17,387 nt of DNA from Amoebophilaceae bacterium (GTDB lineage Bacteria > Bacteroidota > Bacteroidia > Cytophagales > Amoebophilaceae). The translations under genes and the position numbers were made by a program. A model generated the notes under the pieces. The model had not been told where the DNA came from. It was given only the letters and a program-made list of their open reading frames with translations, and did no database searches. Shown here piece after piece: positions 7,085-15,226 of the stretch (positions within the stretch are counted from its first letter, which is position 1; every line of letters begins with the position of its first letter). The DNA lies in the NCBI GenBank assembly GCA_025455725.1, contig JALOLY010000017.1, forward strand, positions 1 to 17,387, read 5' to 3'.

Positions 7085-8800
7085 ATGAACGTATCCCCAC
7101 ATGCCTGTAGATGGCACTTCAGTATGGTTTTTTGGGTACTGATGATTGTCTCGACACTATGTTCTTGTGCCCGTATTACAGCACTTTCAGGGGGGCCTAA
7201 AGACATTATACCTCCCCAACTCATCAAGGTATCTCCCACACAAGAGAGTACAGGCTTCAATGGCAAGGTTATCAAGCTGGTCTTTGACAAAGAGATTGAG
7301 GTAACGGATATTTATAACAAGCTGGTAGTGACCCCCAGGCTGCCAAGGCTAGACAAACGGCCCAGTTACACGTGCGACGTACGGGGAAAGACTCTGAAAC
7401 TCACGTTACACGTACCCTTACAAGAGGAGACGACCTACACCTTTAATTTTAATGACGCCATTCGGGATGTTACAGAGGGTAATATCGCAGTGGAGCCTGT
7501 ACTCACATTCAGCACGGGCGATTACGTGGATGCTATGTATGTAACAGGACAGGTCAACCACCTTATGACCCAGCTACCAGCTGCCAAAACCTTAGTGGCC
7601 CTTTATCAGGCTGATAATGAGTGCCTTAATATCCTCAATAGTCCCCCCGATTATTTTACCAGAACAGACGAGCAGGGGCATTTTAAACTAGATCATATCA
7701 AAAAAGGGAAGTACTACATGTATGCAAGTACCAACAAGGAGTATCAACTCGTAGGGAATCCTGGCGTAGATGAATATGGCTTTTTGAAACATCCTATTGA
7801 TTTGACCGTAGCACCCAGAGACAATGTGACGCTATTGATCCTCAAAGCCGATGTAAGGACGTTTACATTGCAGAGCCAACAGCCTCAAGACCGGTATTTT
7901 GAGTTAAGCTTTAACAAACCCGTAGAGGACTATACGCTTGAGTTAGTACGTGAATCTCAAGGACTCAAAAAATCCGCAACACTGTGCAGCCAACTAGTAG
8001 CCAGTAAGCAGATTATTAGAGTATACAACACGTTCGATCTCTCAAAAGGAGATAGCTTGGAAGCTCATTTGACGGCTAAAGATGCAATGGGTAATGTGAT
8101 TGAGGAAAACGTCACTATCTACTTTAAGGAGGGAAGGTACCCCAATGATCCTGCGTCCTACGTGTTTGCGCCTGCCTCTGGTACCGCCATTCCTCCTCAT
8201 TTTACGGGCACCATGACTGTCAGTAAGCCTGTTAAGGAGGTGGTAGCAGCCTACCTCCGGTTTGACATTAACGGCCAAGGATCGGTATGTGTCGATGCCA
8301 AGGATTTGCAGTTCAATGCCCAGAGAGATATCATTACTATCAAAAAGCAGCTTGATCTGGGTATAATGAAACCTTTAGAGAGCAGAGATAATGCAAGTAA
8401 AGGGGCAAAGGAATTGGTCTTACAAATGGCTGAGGGAGCTTTTGTGACAGTAGAAGGAGATGTCAGTAAGGAAATGTGCTATGTATACACATTGGGGTAT
8501 CCCGAAGAATTTGGAACGATTAAAGGTACAGTAACCACTGAAGCGCCTGGTTTTATCGTACAGTTACTTGACTTAGAAAGCAATGTGATCGACTCGGTTA
8601 GAAATAGACGCAACTACCAGTTTAATGCAGTGGCCCCAGGTAGTTACAGGCTACGCCTTTTGGTGTTGCAGGACAAGGAAAGTGAGTGGAGTTTTGGCAA
8701 CATACACGAACGGAGGGAGCCTGATCCCGTAGTTTTCTATCCGGATAATGTGGCTGTGATTGCGAACTGGGAGATTGAAGGTATTGACTTTTTTTTCTAA
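7085..8800 (+). CDS. Ig-like (SbsA/Big_5-type) domain lipoprotein
   Basis: This 571-residue envelope protein begins with a lipoprotein signal peptide: a hydrophobic core at about residues 12-25 ends in LCSC, with Cys28 as the likely lipidated residue. It is followed by the motif ALSGGPKDIIPPQL, which is typical of Bacteroidota proteins annotated as Ig-like domain-containing (SbsA N-terminal/Big_5). Residues of about 45-135 fit one such beta-sandwich (IKLVFDKEIEV, TYTFNFNDAIRDVTEGN). A second region near residues 155-225 resembles a carboxypeptidase-regulatory-like beta fold (DEQGHFKLDHIKKGKYYMYA). The C-terminal part repeats that pattern (RRNYQFNAVAPGSYRLRLL) and ends in the conserved-looking VIANWEIEGIDFFF. 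The protein is presumably anchored to the outer membrane. Its biochemical role is unknown across the family. The frame is intact, and it is divergent from the ABC exporter. Confidence 0.85.
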   Translation: MNVSPHACRWHFSMVFWVLMIVSTLCSCARITALSGGPKDIIPPQLIKVSPTQESTGFNGKVIKLVFDKEIEVTDIYNKLVVTPRLPRLDKRPSYTCDVRGKTLKLTLHVPLQEETTYTFNFNDAIRDVTEGNIAVEPVLTFSTGDYVDAMYVTGQVNHLMTQLPAAKTLVALYQADNECLNILNSPPDYFTRTDEQGHFKLDHIKKGKYYMYASTNKEYQLVGNPGVDEYGFLKHPIDLTVAPRDNVTLLILKADVRTFTLQSQQPQDRYFELSFNKPVEDYTLELVRESQGLKKSATLCSQLVASKQIIRVYNTFDLSKGDSLEAHLTAKDAMGNVIEENVTIYFKEGRYPNDPASYVFAPASGTAIPPHFTGTMTVSKPVKEVVAAYLRFDINGQGSVCVDAKDLQFNAQRDIITIKKQLDLGIMKPLESRDNASKGAKELVLQMAEGAFVTVEGDVSKEMCYVYTLGYPEEFGTIKGTVTTEAPGFIVQLLDLESNVIDSVRNRRNYQFNAVAPGSYRLRLLVLQDKESEWSFGNIHERREPDPVVFYPDNVAVIANWEIEGIDFFF

Positions 8801-9558
8801 GGAGAGTGTGTTCTTATGGACATTTCTTGCAATGCTTTTGCCCATTTACCGGTAATGACCGTTGTCGTGCGCGTGTGGTATTAACTACCGCTGTACAACA
8901 CACAGGCTATGTTGTCCCAGCCGTAGTGTACTGGCTGTCTCGTCTACTTTTGAGAGGTAGCTCATTGCTGTCGCTATATTTTCCGTGTCCAATAGCCCAG
9001 GTAATAATCTTGAATGGAGCTTGATGGAGCCCTCTTGACAGTTCCATTTTTATAGATTTGAACCTCAGCTTAGGTGTTTTTCATGTCAAACGAGCGAACG
9101 AGTACTCGCGACTGCGCCTTAGAAAAAAATACTGCCTTACTGCTACACTCAATGCGGTTATTGTTGTTGCCTGGGGCGTCGTGGAGGGAGATGTTTAATT
9201 CTTCGTAAAAATCTCTGCCTGACTACTTTTCCCTAGTGCCGACCTTGTCTTAATCAGAAGATTCAGTGAGTACGGTATTCCTTTTACTGCAGTTTGGCCA
9301 TGGTAAGGTGGCAAGCAGCACGAAGCCTACGTCGATAACGGCGTTCGTTGGTACGCTTTTTTTATAAATCTTTTATGTTGCCGGTGTGGGCTAATTTTTC
9401 TGCTAGTAGTTGGTCTTGGGGGGGAGCCTGACCGCAATAGACGCGCGGTCAGGCAGCGTATGGCATGGTCTTTACCACTGCATTGTAGTGATGCCAAAAC
9501 CCGCAATGGACCCATTTTGCCCACCTATTTAGCATGTTGGTAACCCGAAGGAGCTGGT
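8801..9558. other. 0.76 kb without a recognisable gene
   Basis: This stretch lies between the converging ends of the Ig-like lipoprotein gene and the metallo-hydrolase gene. No frame is convincing. A 50-residue minus-strand open stretch at 9222-9070 (it includes NISLHDAPGNNN and FFSKAQSRVLVRSFDMKNT) is within chance expectation. The only firm structure is a perfect 10-bp hairpin at 9426-9454. It is best regarded as eroded or spacer DNA. Confidence 0.5.
9426..9454. repeat. Perfect 10-bp inverted repeat (hairpin)
   Basis: GCCTGACCGC (9426-9435) and GCGGTCAGGC (9445-9454) are exact reverse complements around a 9-base loop, giving a GC-rich, stable stem. Neither strand has a following T-run, so it is not a standard intrinsic terminator. 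It lies about 105 bases beyond the end of the minus-strand metallo-hydrolase gene. It may shape the 3' end of that transcript or be a remnant of a repeat family; the window has no second copy. Confidence 0.55.
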
Positions 9559-10320
9559 TCATACGCTCAGCTGCAGTCCGTCGTACGCTAAATGTATACC
9601 ACTAGGGAGTTTTTTCGACACTTCTTGATGACATCCTAAGAGGTGATTTATGTGTGTCAGATAAGTTACTTGTGCCCCTACTTTTTGAGCGAATACAAGG
9701 GATTCTTGCAAGTTAAAATGAGCAGAGTGTGGCTCCTGTTGGAGTGCATTCACAACTAGGACCGTAATACCTCTCATCTTGTCCACTTCTTCTTCGGTGA
9801 TAACTTTGGCATCTGTAATATATGCCAGTGCACCTATCCTAAAGCCCCAAATGGGCAAATTTTTGTGGTGGACTCGGATAGGTACAACAGTTAGACCTTC
9901 GACCTCAAAGGCATCATACTCGATGAGATGAACCTCAAAGTTAGGGATTTCCTGGTACGAGGTCTTCGTAAACAGATAAGTAAATTCTCGCTCAAGGTGT
10001 GCAACCACGCGGGCACCAGCGTAAAGGGGTATCGACTTTTCTTGTCGGTAAATAATACTTCTCATGTCACCAAGCCCTCCGGTGTGGTCTCTATGCTCGT
10101 GGGTTAATAAGAGTGCGTCGAGCTGCTCTATTTTTGCTCGAAGCAGCTGATGCCTTAGATCAGGCCCTGAATCAATAAGTATGCTTTTCCCGCGATTAAT
10201 AAAGTGTATGGAACTTCTGAGCCGTTTGTCTTTAGGGTCAGGTGATTGGCAAGAAGAGCACGAACAGGCAATAACAGGGACTCCTTGTGATGCTCCTGTA
10301 CCAAGAAAGGTAATTGTCAA
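9559..10320 (-). CDS. PhnP-like MBL-fold metallo-hydrolase (cyclic phosphodiesterase family)
   Basis: This 253-residue metallo-beta-lactamase-fold hydrolase is related to PhnP, which opens 1,2-cyclic phosphoribose. The metal-site motif LTHEHRDHTGG has His74, His76, Asp78 and His79. Further likely ligands are the conserved VHHKNLP histidine (151/152), Asp170 in YITDA and the histidines of THINH (223-226). Cys19, Cys21 and Cys24 (CSCSSC) match the C-x-C-x-x-C structural zinc site of PhnP. The start is TTG at 10318-10320: an in-frame TAA lies three codons upstream, and the first residues (TITFLGTGASQGVPV) already match the family N-terminus, so no ATG start is possible. Bacteroidota carry this gene widely without phosphonate-degradation genes, so its substrate there is unknown. 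It is followed by non-coding DNA and preceded by a tRNA on the other strand. Confidence 0.92.
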   Translation of the reverse strand: MTITFLGTGASQGVPVIACSCSSCQSPDPKDKRLRSSIHFINRGKSILIDSGPDLRHQLLRAKIEQLDALLLTHEHRDHTGGLGDMRSIIYRQEKSIPLYAGARVVAHLEREFTYLFTKTSYQEIPNFEVHLIEYDAFEVEGLTVVPIRVHHKNLPIWGFRIGALAYITDAKVITEEEVDKMRGITVLVVNALQQEPHSAHFNLQESLVFAQKVGAQVTYLTHINHLLGCHQEVSKKLPSGIHLAYDGLQLSV

Positions 10321-10551
10321 GATCCGTTATTTTTGGGGGTTGCTAGCTCACAGTGTCTCTCCACTGTTACCATATATTGGTCTTCGGCACCATAATACGT
10401 GCTAAAGGTAAATCCATCCGGGGTCAGTTTACCCATCTGCACTACAACAACAGAAGAAACGTATCAGTTGGCGTAAGATCCTACTACAAAGTTTATCAGC
10501 TTTTTATTTTCTGTATTCTCTATTAACTTCACGGCAGTTTGCAGGTAGATC

Positions 10552-10624
10552 GATTCCGTAGCTCAGTTGGCAGAGCATCTCCCTTTTAAGGAGAGGGTCC
10601 TGGGTTCGAGCCCCAGCGGGGTCA
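10552..10624 (+). tRNA. tRNA-Lys (anticodon UUU)
   Basis: A full 73-base cloverleaf can be folded. The acceptor stem is GATTCCG/CGGGGTC, with two T-G pairs. The D arm is GCTC/GAGC, the anticodon stem is TCTCC/GGAGA around the loop CTTTTAA (anticodon TTT at positions 34-36), the variable loop is GGGTC, and the T arm is CTGGG/CCCAG around TTCGAGC. The discriminator base is A. The 3' CCA is not encoded, so the CCA-adding enzyme must supply it. This tRNA reads AAA and AAG, and its U34 is a standard target of MnmE-MnmG, whose MnmG subunit is encoded upstream in this window. Confidence 0.97.
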
Positions 10625-10668
10625 CTCCTAGGGCATTCGTCGCGCAGAGGAATAGTAGCGGGGGCTCT

Positions 10669-10690
10669 TGTATCTATCGTGTATCTACCG
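10669..10690 (+). repeat. Short tandem repeat (2 x 11 bp) after tRNA-Lys
   Basis: TGTATCTATCG is followed directly by TGTATCTACCG, which is one mismatch in 11. It lies in the 163-base spacer between the tRNA 3' end and the end of the converging symporter gene. The same spacer has a 6-bp inverted repeat, CTGCGG/CCGCAG at 10750-10773, just beyond the symporter stop codon. That hairpin could end symporter transcripts, although no T-run follows it. Confidence 0.4.
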
Positions 10691-10787
10691 TGTTGCGTGC
10701 TTCTGGTATCAGCAACATAGCCTATTACCTGCGCGTTGTTTACTTTCGTCTGCGGTCAGAAAACCTCCCGCAGTCTTCAGATCCCAT

Positions 10788-12068
10788 TTACTTCTCTGAG
10801 CTAGCTATAATCACCGCCGCAACGGCGTCTCCCGTAACATTAGTAACGGTTCTGCACATATCTAAAATTCTGTCAGGTGCTAAGATCAGAGCCAATCCTG
10901 CTGCAGGTATACCAAGTGCTTGTAATAATATCATAGTCGTCACCATAGCACCGCCAGGCACCCCTGCTACGCCAACAGAAGAAATGACCACATTAGCAAC
11001 GATGATCAGTTGCGCTGTAGTGGACAGCTCTATCCCCAACGCCTGCGCAATAAAAACGATCGCTATCCCCTGATAGAGGGCCGTTCCATCCATGTTGACG
11101 GTGGCACCTAGCGGCAATACAAATCCGCTAATCTCTTCGGAAATTCCTAGATGTTTTTCTACTCTCTCCATGGTGGCTGGAAGAGTGGCTGAGCTGGAGC
11201 TCGTAGTAAACGCTACTAACTGTGCGGGGTAGATGCCTTTGAAGAATTGGACGTAACTCATCCTGGTAAAGAGCCTTAGCATAATGGGATAGACAACAAA
11301 GGTCATGCATACTAGACCAAGTACGACAGTAACGACATACCACAAAAGTGCATAGAGTATCTCAAAAATTTCGCTAGGCTTGCTATCTCCCACCACTTCC
11401 ACCAATAAAGACGCTACCAATGAAAAAACACCAATAGGGGCTAAATTCATGATAAACCGGATCAACTCTATGATTGCGTCGTTGATGCCTTCGAAGAACA
11501 GCACAACCGGCCTACTTTTTCTGGGTGGGATTCTTAGTAGAGCTATGCCAAGCATAATCGCAACCAGTACCACTTGGAGCAGATGCTCGTTTTTACTCAT
11601 GCTGGCTACTAGATTTTCGGGAATAAGGTCTACAAAAATTTGCAGTGGTGCATTTTGGTTTTGTATCGCTTGTACGGTCTCCCCACGCTGTTCCGCTTCA
11701 CTAGCATAGAGAGTCATGAGGCGGTCTCTGGTTTGCCCAGCGATGACCTTGCCAGGCTCGATTAGATTGGCAATTGTTAATCCCAGTACGACGGCCAAAA
11801 TGGTGGTGGCGGTGTAAATGAAGAAGGTTTTCCCTCCAATTCTGGAAAGTTTTGTCACATCTTCAATACTAGTAACACCAACCACCAGCGAGACAAAGAC
11901 GAGTGGAATAGCAACCATTTTCAAACTGTTTAAGAAAACTGTGCCAAAAGGTTTGATATAGTTAGTAGTCAAAGAGGTAGACCAACCTAACTTTACGCTT
12001 AGTAGGGCAAATGCAAGTCCCGAAGCCATCCCTATCAAAATCTGAATGTGTAAAGCAATCTTTCTCAT
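10788..12068 (-). CDS. Dicarboxylate/amino acid:cation symporter (GltP/DctA family)
   Basis: This is a secondary transporter of the glutamate/aspartate or C4-dicarboxylate:Na+/H+ family, with a homotrimeric elevator mechanism in the inner membrane. From the ATG at 12068 it has 426 residues, the usual family length. Hydrophobic segments cover most of it. Family hallmarks are present: the serine-rich hairpin TSSSSATLPATM (about 289-300), VNMDGTALY (about 324-332) in the substrate/cation site, and GVAGVPGGAM near the second re-entrant hairpin. An in-frame TTG at 12227 would add 53 residues of proline-rich non-family sequence, so I reject it. A motif cannot separate glutamate from C4-dicarboxylate as the substrate. 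It follows the rpoZ terminator after a 255-base spacer and may have its own promoter, which I could not place. Confidence 0.94.
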   Translation of the reverse strand: MRKIALHIQILIGMASGLAFALLSVKLGWSTSLTTNYIKPFGTVFLNSLKMVAIPLVFVSLVVGVTSIEDVTKLSRIGGKTFFIYTATTILAVVLGLTIANLIEPGKVIAGQTRDRLMTLYASEAEQRGETVQAIQNQNAPLQIFVDLIPENLVASMSKNEHLLQVVLVAIMLGIALLRIPPRKSRPVVLFFEGINDAIIELIRFIMNLAPIGVFSLVASLLVEVVGDSKPSEIFEILYALLWYVVTVVLGLVCMTFVVYPIMLRLFTRMSYVQFFKGIYPAQLVAFTTSSSSATLPATMERVEKHLGISEEISGFVLPLGATVNMDGTALYQGIAIVFIAQALGIELSTTAQLIIVANVVISSVGVAGVPGGAMVTTMILLQALGIPAAGLALILAPDRILDMCRTVTNVTGDAVAAVIIASSEK

Positions 12069-12309
12069 CTTTACTCTGTTTTTATCATTGATTGCTGAAG
12101 TACAGCGGAGCCTACGCTCCAATTCCTTATCCTTTGCTGGGTATTTTGGGGGGTGCTGGGTAACAAGGAACTTGTCCACGGCTGAAGGGTATTTCGGAGG
12201 ACATACCACCCAACTGGGTACGTACAAAAGTCAACCTACCAGAATAGCTCGGCCTAGCACAATGGATGATCTTCTCAGAAAATGGGCATGATGCGAGGAA
12301 TCTATAAAA

Positions 12310-12336
12310 TCTAGAGCTGGTCCCTATTCCTCTAGA
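12310..12336 (-). terminator. Candidate intrinsic terminator of the ostA-bamD-rpoZ operon
   Basis: On the minus strand TCTAGAG (12336-12330) pairs with CTCTAGA (12316-12310) across a 13-base loop and is followed at once by TTTTAT. The upstream arm overlaps the last codons of rpoZ (its stop is at 12326-12324), so the end of the reading frame is built into the stem. The stem is only 7 bp and moderately GC-rich, so strength is uncertain. A stop here would separate the operon from the downstream symporter gene. Confidence 0.5.
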
Positions 12337-12650
12337 ACAGTAGCTTCATCGGGGTAATGATACATAACCTTTCCAGCCAAAAACTCTTCTGTAGAGATGA
12401 TAATAGGTTTAGGCTGTTTTTCATAGAACTTAGAAATTTCTATGTGCTCTTTATTTTCAGACAATTCCTCTGAGTTGTCTGCCTGGGAAACAAACTCAAC
12501 AAGTTTAGCATCTAACTCGTCTTTGACTTTAGCAACGATTCGCTTTGCGTTTTTGGCAATCACCACGGTAGTCTCATAAATATTGCCTGTGGGCTCTACG
12601 AGTTCCACGAAATTTCTCGGAATCAAAACGGTACTATGCTTCATAGTCAT
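12324..12650 (-). CDS. rpoZ: RNA polymerase omega subunit, Bacteroidota type
   Basis: This small cytoplasmic protein of the Bacteroidota RpoZ family assists RNA polymerase assembly by clamping the beta' subunit. Recognisable blocks are TGNIYETTVVIAKNAKRI near the N-terminus, a lysine/glutamate-rich helix (KVKDELDAKLVEFV), and the phylum-specific C-terminal stretch EHIEISKFYEKQPKP followed by TEEFLAGKVMYHYPD. The frame is open up to an ATG at 12677, which would overlap bamD by 20 bases. I give the ATG at 12650 because the family N-terminus begins only a few residues before STVLIPRN and this ATG falls 7 bases after the bamD stop; 12644 is equally possible. It follows bamD, as in many Bacteroidota, but the usual next gene coaBC (dfp) is absent. 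Confidence 0.88.
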   Translation of the reverse strand: MTMKHSTVLIPRNFVELVEPTGNIYETTVVIAKNAKRIVAKVKDELDAKLVEFVSQADNSEELSENKEHIEISKFYEKQPKPIIISTEEFLAGKVMYHYPDEATVLEE

Positions 12651-12657
12651 TAGCGCT

Positions 12658-13443
12658 CTAGGGATTTTCAGGCTCATCGATGGAGGATAAATCTTTGTAC
12701 ATTGCCCTTACTGTCAGGGCATACTCGCTGTCAGGGTAGTGATTTAAAAATTCTTGACAGTACTTGATGGCGACACGCCACAGTTTCTTTTGATCGGCCC
12801 CCTCTTTTTTAAAGTGCCTGTATTGCGCATTAGCTTTAACATACGAAGCCTCTTCGTCATAAACGGAACCAGGGAAGTCTTTTTGAAAATTGTTCAAGGT
12901 CACAACAGCTGCCCGGTAGTGGGTGAGCTGGTGGTAGAGTTTAGCACTGTTAAGCTCTTTAAGGGCAAGTTTTCTGTTGAGCGTTTCCAGTTGGACGCCC
13001 GCCTGCTCTACATGCTTCCCCTCAGGATAACAATCTAGGTAATCAAGTAGTGCATGGACTGCTTCTCGCGTGGACGTTTGGTCAAGCCTTACGTCGGGCG
13101 ATCCCACATACAGTGCGTGACTCCGCATGTAAACGGCTTCCTCAACACGAGGATCTCCGAGAAATGTTTCACTAAAATAGTTGAAACGATCCGCACACTG
13201 TATGTATTTTTTCTGGTGAAAGTGGCAATAGGCACAATAAAAATGAACAGACGCCTCCTCCTTTTTTCCTCGCAGCAAGGGAAGAGCTTCTTCAAATAAT
13301 CGCAACGCCTCGTAATAGTCTTTGGTTTCATAGTGCAGCACAGCCTCCTGATACTTCGTCAGCCCTGTGGAGACGCTACGCAAGGCGCAAGAGGACAAGA
13401 GGACTGGGATGATCAGTGAGAAAAGAAGACCCTTGGGAGACAT
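12658..13443 (-). CDS. bamD: Outer membrane assembly lipoprotein BamD
   Basis: BamD is an outer-membrane lipoprotein subunit of the beta-barrel assembly machine that binds BamA and beta-barrel substrates. The 261-residue product starts with a lipoprotein signal (LLFSLIIPVLLSSC, lipidated Cys19). TPR helices follow, for example YQEAVLHYETKDYYEALRLF, ASVHFYCAYCHFHQKKYIQC and AIKYCQEFLNHYPDSEYA. The length and TPR spacing fit Bacteroidota BamD. It lies 56 bases after ostA and just before rpoZ, all on the minus strand, which suggests cotranscription. No frameshift or truncation is visible. Confidence 0.92.
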   Translation of the reverse strand: MSPKGLLFSLIIPVLLSSCALRSVSTGLTKYQEAVLHYETKDYYEALRLFEEALPLLRGKKEEASVHFYCAYCHFHQKKYIQCADRFNYFSETFLGDPRVEEAVYMRSHALYVGSPDVRLDQTSTREAVHALLDYLDCYPEGKHVEQAGVQLETLNRKLALKELNSAKLYHQLTHYRAAVVTLNNFQKDFPGSVYDEEASYVKANAQYRHFKKEGADQKKLWRVAIKYCQEFLNHYPDSEYALTVRAMYKDLSSIDEPENP

Positions 13444-13499
13444 AGGACACGAAAGTAGGGGATAGTAATTACTCTACCAAAATTCTATACAAGGAGGGA

Positions 13500-15080
13500 T
13501 CAGTCTTCTTGTTTTTGATTGAGTTTAAATTTTTCGTAGGTCTTTCTCATACCATAACCGTGTGCTACTACTTCTTGTTTAGTAGGTCGTTCGTCAATTC
13601 TCCAATTGAAATGTTCCAGTTTCTTAATTGTTTCCTCAATTTTATTAGGGGGGTAAAATGCACCTGTTGGTTTGCGTCGAAATGTGATGTCAGCGATGGC
13701 TTCGCTTTCGATATTGATATGAATTTGACCACACCTCAGGTGGTTCATGCCTTGTAATTGCCCGTTTTCGGCTACAACGAAATAGATACTTTCTGCATTC
13801 CCATCTATCTCTATGGAGGTGATCTTGTTTTCTTTAAAAAAGGCGATCATGTTTCGCCCCTGCAGTTGGTTATAGTTCCCAAGAGCATCTTCAAAAGCTA
13901 CAAAAGCACGGGTGTTCATATGCATTTCATGGAGTGTTTTTCTCTGGAGTGTAATATGTACAGCATCAGCAGTAAGCTGGTTGGTACCGCTCCAAAAGAT
14001 GGGATCACCATAAAAGTGTATAGTTGCGTCAGCACCTTGGTAAACCATAGAGTCGGCCTTGCCTTGCAAATCTTCTTTATAAATCTTTACGTTATGGAAG
14101 GCACGTACCATAACATCATCGGCACTGTCTTGGGCTGACTTGTTTTTCGTAGCCACAAAAGTATCTGCAGATAAATACAGCGTGTCTTCTCCCAAACACT
14201 TCGTCATTAGTGCATTGCCATATACTTCGGCTGTACTTTCCTCCTTCTTATACTGTCCGTAATCACCCGAAATAATCGTATTATCCTCCACGACAATAAG
14301 CTTGACATTGCCAGTAGCGGTGTAAACCTCCTCTGCTTTGTCTGTCCTAATCAGGTCGCCATACAGTGTATACCCTTCTGTGTCTATCCTACTTTGTGTA
14401 AAGGTGCTCTGTTGATTGCTTGTGTTATACTCTCCTCCCTCATATGTCGTAAGTGTTTGTTTACCATCTTTGCTGGTAATTTTAGTAGTACCTGCGAACC
14501 GAGCGATCTTCGTGACGGTATTGTAGTGTAGAGAATCACATTGCAATGTATAATCTTCGTTGGTCAGGACTACCTTTTGGTCAAAGGTGGCTGTCTTTTC
14601 TAGGTCGTTATATTGCCCAGACTCGCTGGTCAGTACATTGGCTCCTTCTATGAGTTTACCTCCTTGCACGAAGTGGCCTTGCTTGGTCTCCATATCATAA
14701 TCAAAATAGTCTGTGTAGAAAGTCGTAGTGCCCGACTCGTAAACTACGTGACCACGAAGTTTTGCTAAATGAGATCTTTCGTCATAGGTAAGACGATCTG
14801 CCACAATGGTAGAGCCATCTTCATGGGTAATTTTAACATGGCCTTGGGCCTCAATCAGTTCTTCTTTTTCATAATAAATGGCATTATCTGCCTGTATAAT
14901 GCATTTCTCTAGGACCAATACAACCTCTCCCGTCAGCTTTTGGCAAGGTTCTCCGTGAATCATGTAACTCTCCAGCCGCTTGGCGCTCAAGTTAACTTTC
15001 ATTTTGTCTTCGGCACGTGTCACCGTATAGACACTCAATAGTAGCACAAAAAGGTACCTATAGTGCCATTGCCTACGCAT
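13500..15080 (-). CDS. OstA/LptA-like periplasmic protein
   Basis: This 526-residue protein of the OstA-like (LptA/LptD-N beta-jellyroll) family is expected in lipopolysaccharide transport to the outer membrane. The ATG at 15080 gives a clean Sec signal peptide: basic MRRQWHYR, a hydrophobic core, and a likely cleavage after TRA at about residues 21-23. The body consists of repeating short beta-strand units typical of the fold, such as AQGHVKITHEDGSTIVADRL, LRGHVVYESGTTTFYTDYFD, ATGNVKLIVVEDNTIISGDY and FHNVKIYKEDLQGKADSMVY. A GTG at 15152 would lengthen the N-terminus by 24 residues and bury the signal peptide, so I reject it. It is the first gene of a probable ostA-bamD-rpoZ unit and is divergent from tilS. 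Whether it acts as the bridge LptA or in another LPS step cannot be decided from sequence. Confidence 0.87.
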   Translation of the reverse strand: MRRQWHYRYLFVLLLSVYTVTRAEDKMKVNLSAKRLESYMIHGEPCQKLTGEVVLVLEKCIIQADNAIYYEKEELIEAQGHVKITHEDGSTIVADRLTYDERSHLAKLRGHVVYESGTTTFYTDYFDYDMETKQGHFVQGGKLIEGANVLTSESGQYNDLEKTATFDQKVVLTNEDYTLQCDSLHYNTVTKIARFAGTTKITSKDGKQTLTTYEGGEYNTSNQQSTFTQSRIDTEGYTLYGDLIRTDKAEEVYTATGNVKLIVVEDNTIISGDYGQYKKEESTAEVYGNALMTKCLGEDTLYLSADTFVATKNKSAQDSADDVMVRAFHNVKIYKEDLQGKADSMVYQGADATIHFYGDPIFWSGTNQLTADAVHITLQRKTLHEMHMNTRAFVAFEDALGNYNQLQGRNMIAFFKENKITSIEIDGNAESIYFVVAENGQLQGMNHLRCGQIHINIESEAIADITFRRKPTGAFYPPNKIEETIKKLEHFNWRIDERPTKQEVVAHGYGMRKTYEKFKLNQKQED

Positions 15081-15226
15081 GCCATCAGGATGTTTTGTAT
15101 TTGGTCGTTTTCTTATGTGTTGCCCCACTGTAGTATCTTGACAAACCAGCACAGTTTGTGGCTGTTGGTGATGGTGTTAGTGCTGTAGTATCCTTACTCA
15201 AACAACTACACCGGCTATATGTTCTC

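Noticed and set aside
7364..7379. parS-like AGTTACACGTGCGACG within the Ig-like lipoprotein gene
   Set aside because: It has three mismatches to the conserved parS positions and lies in coding sequence; probably a chance CACGTG.
10567..11073. 168-residue plus-strand frame across tRNA-Lys and the symporter end
   Set aside because: It is the antisense shadow of the tRNA and of the symporter coding sequence.
12069..12227. TTG-started N-terminal extension of the symporter
   Set aside because: The extra 53 residues are proline-rich and unlike the family, and the ATG at 12068 gives the standard length and N-terminus.
15081..15152. GTG-started N-terminal extension of the OstA-like protein
   Set aside because: It would place 24 polar residues before a clear Sec signal peptide that starts at the ATG at 15080.
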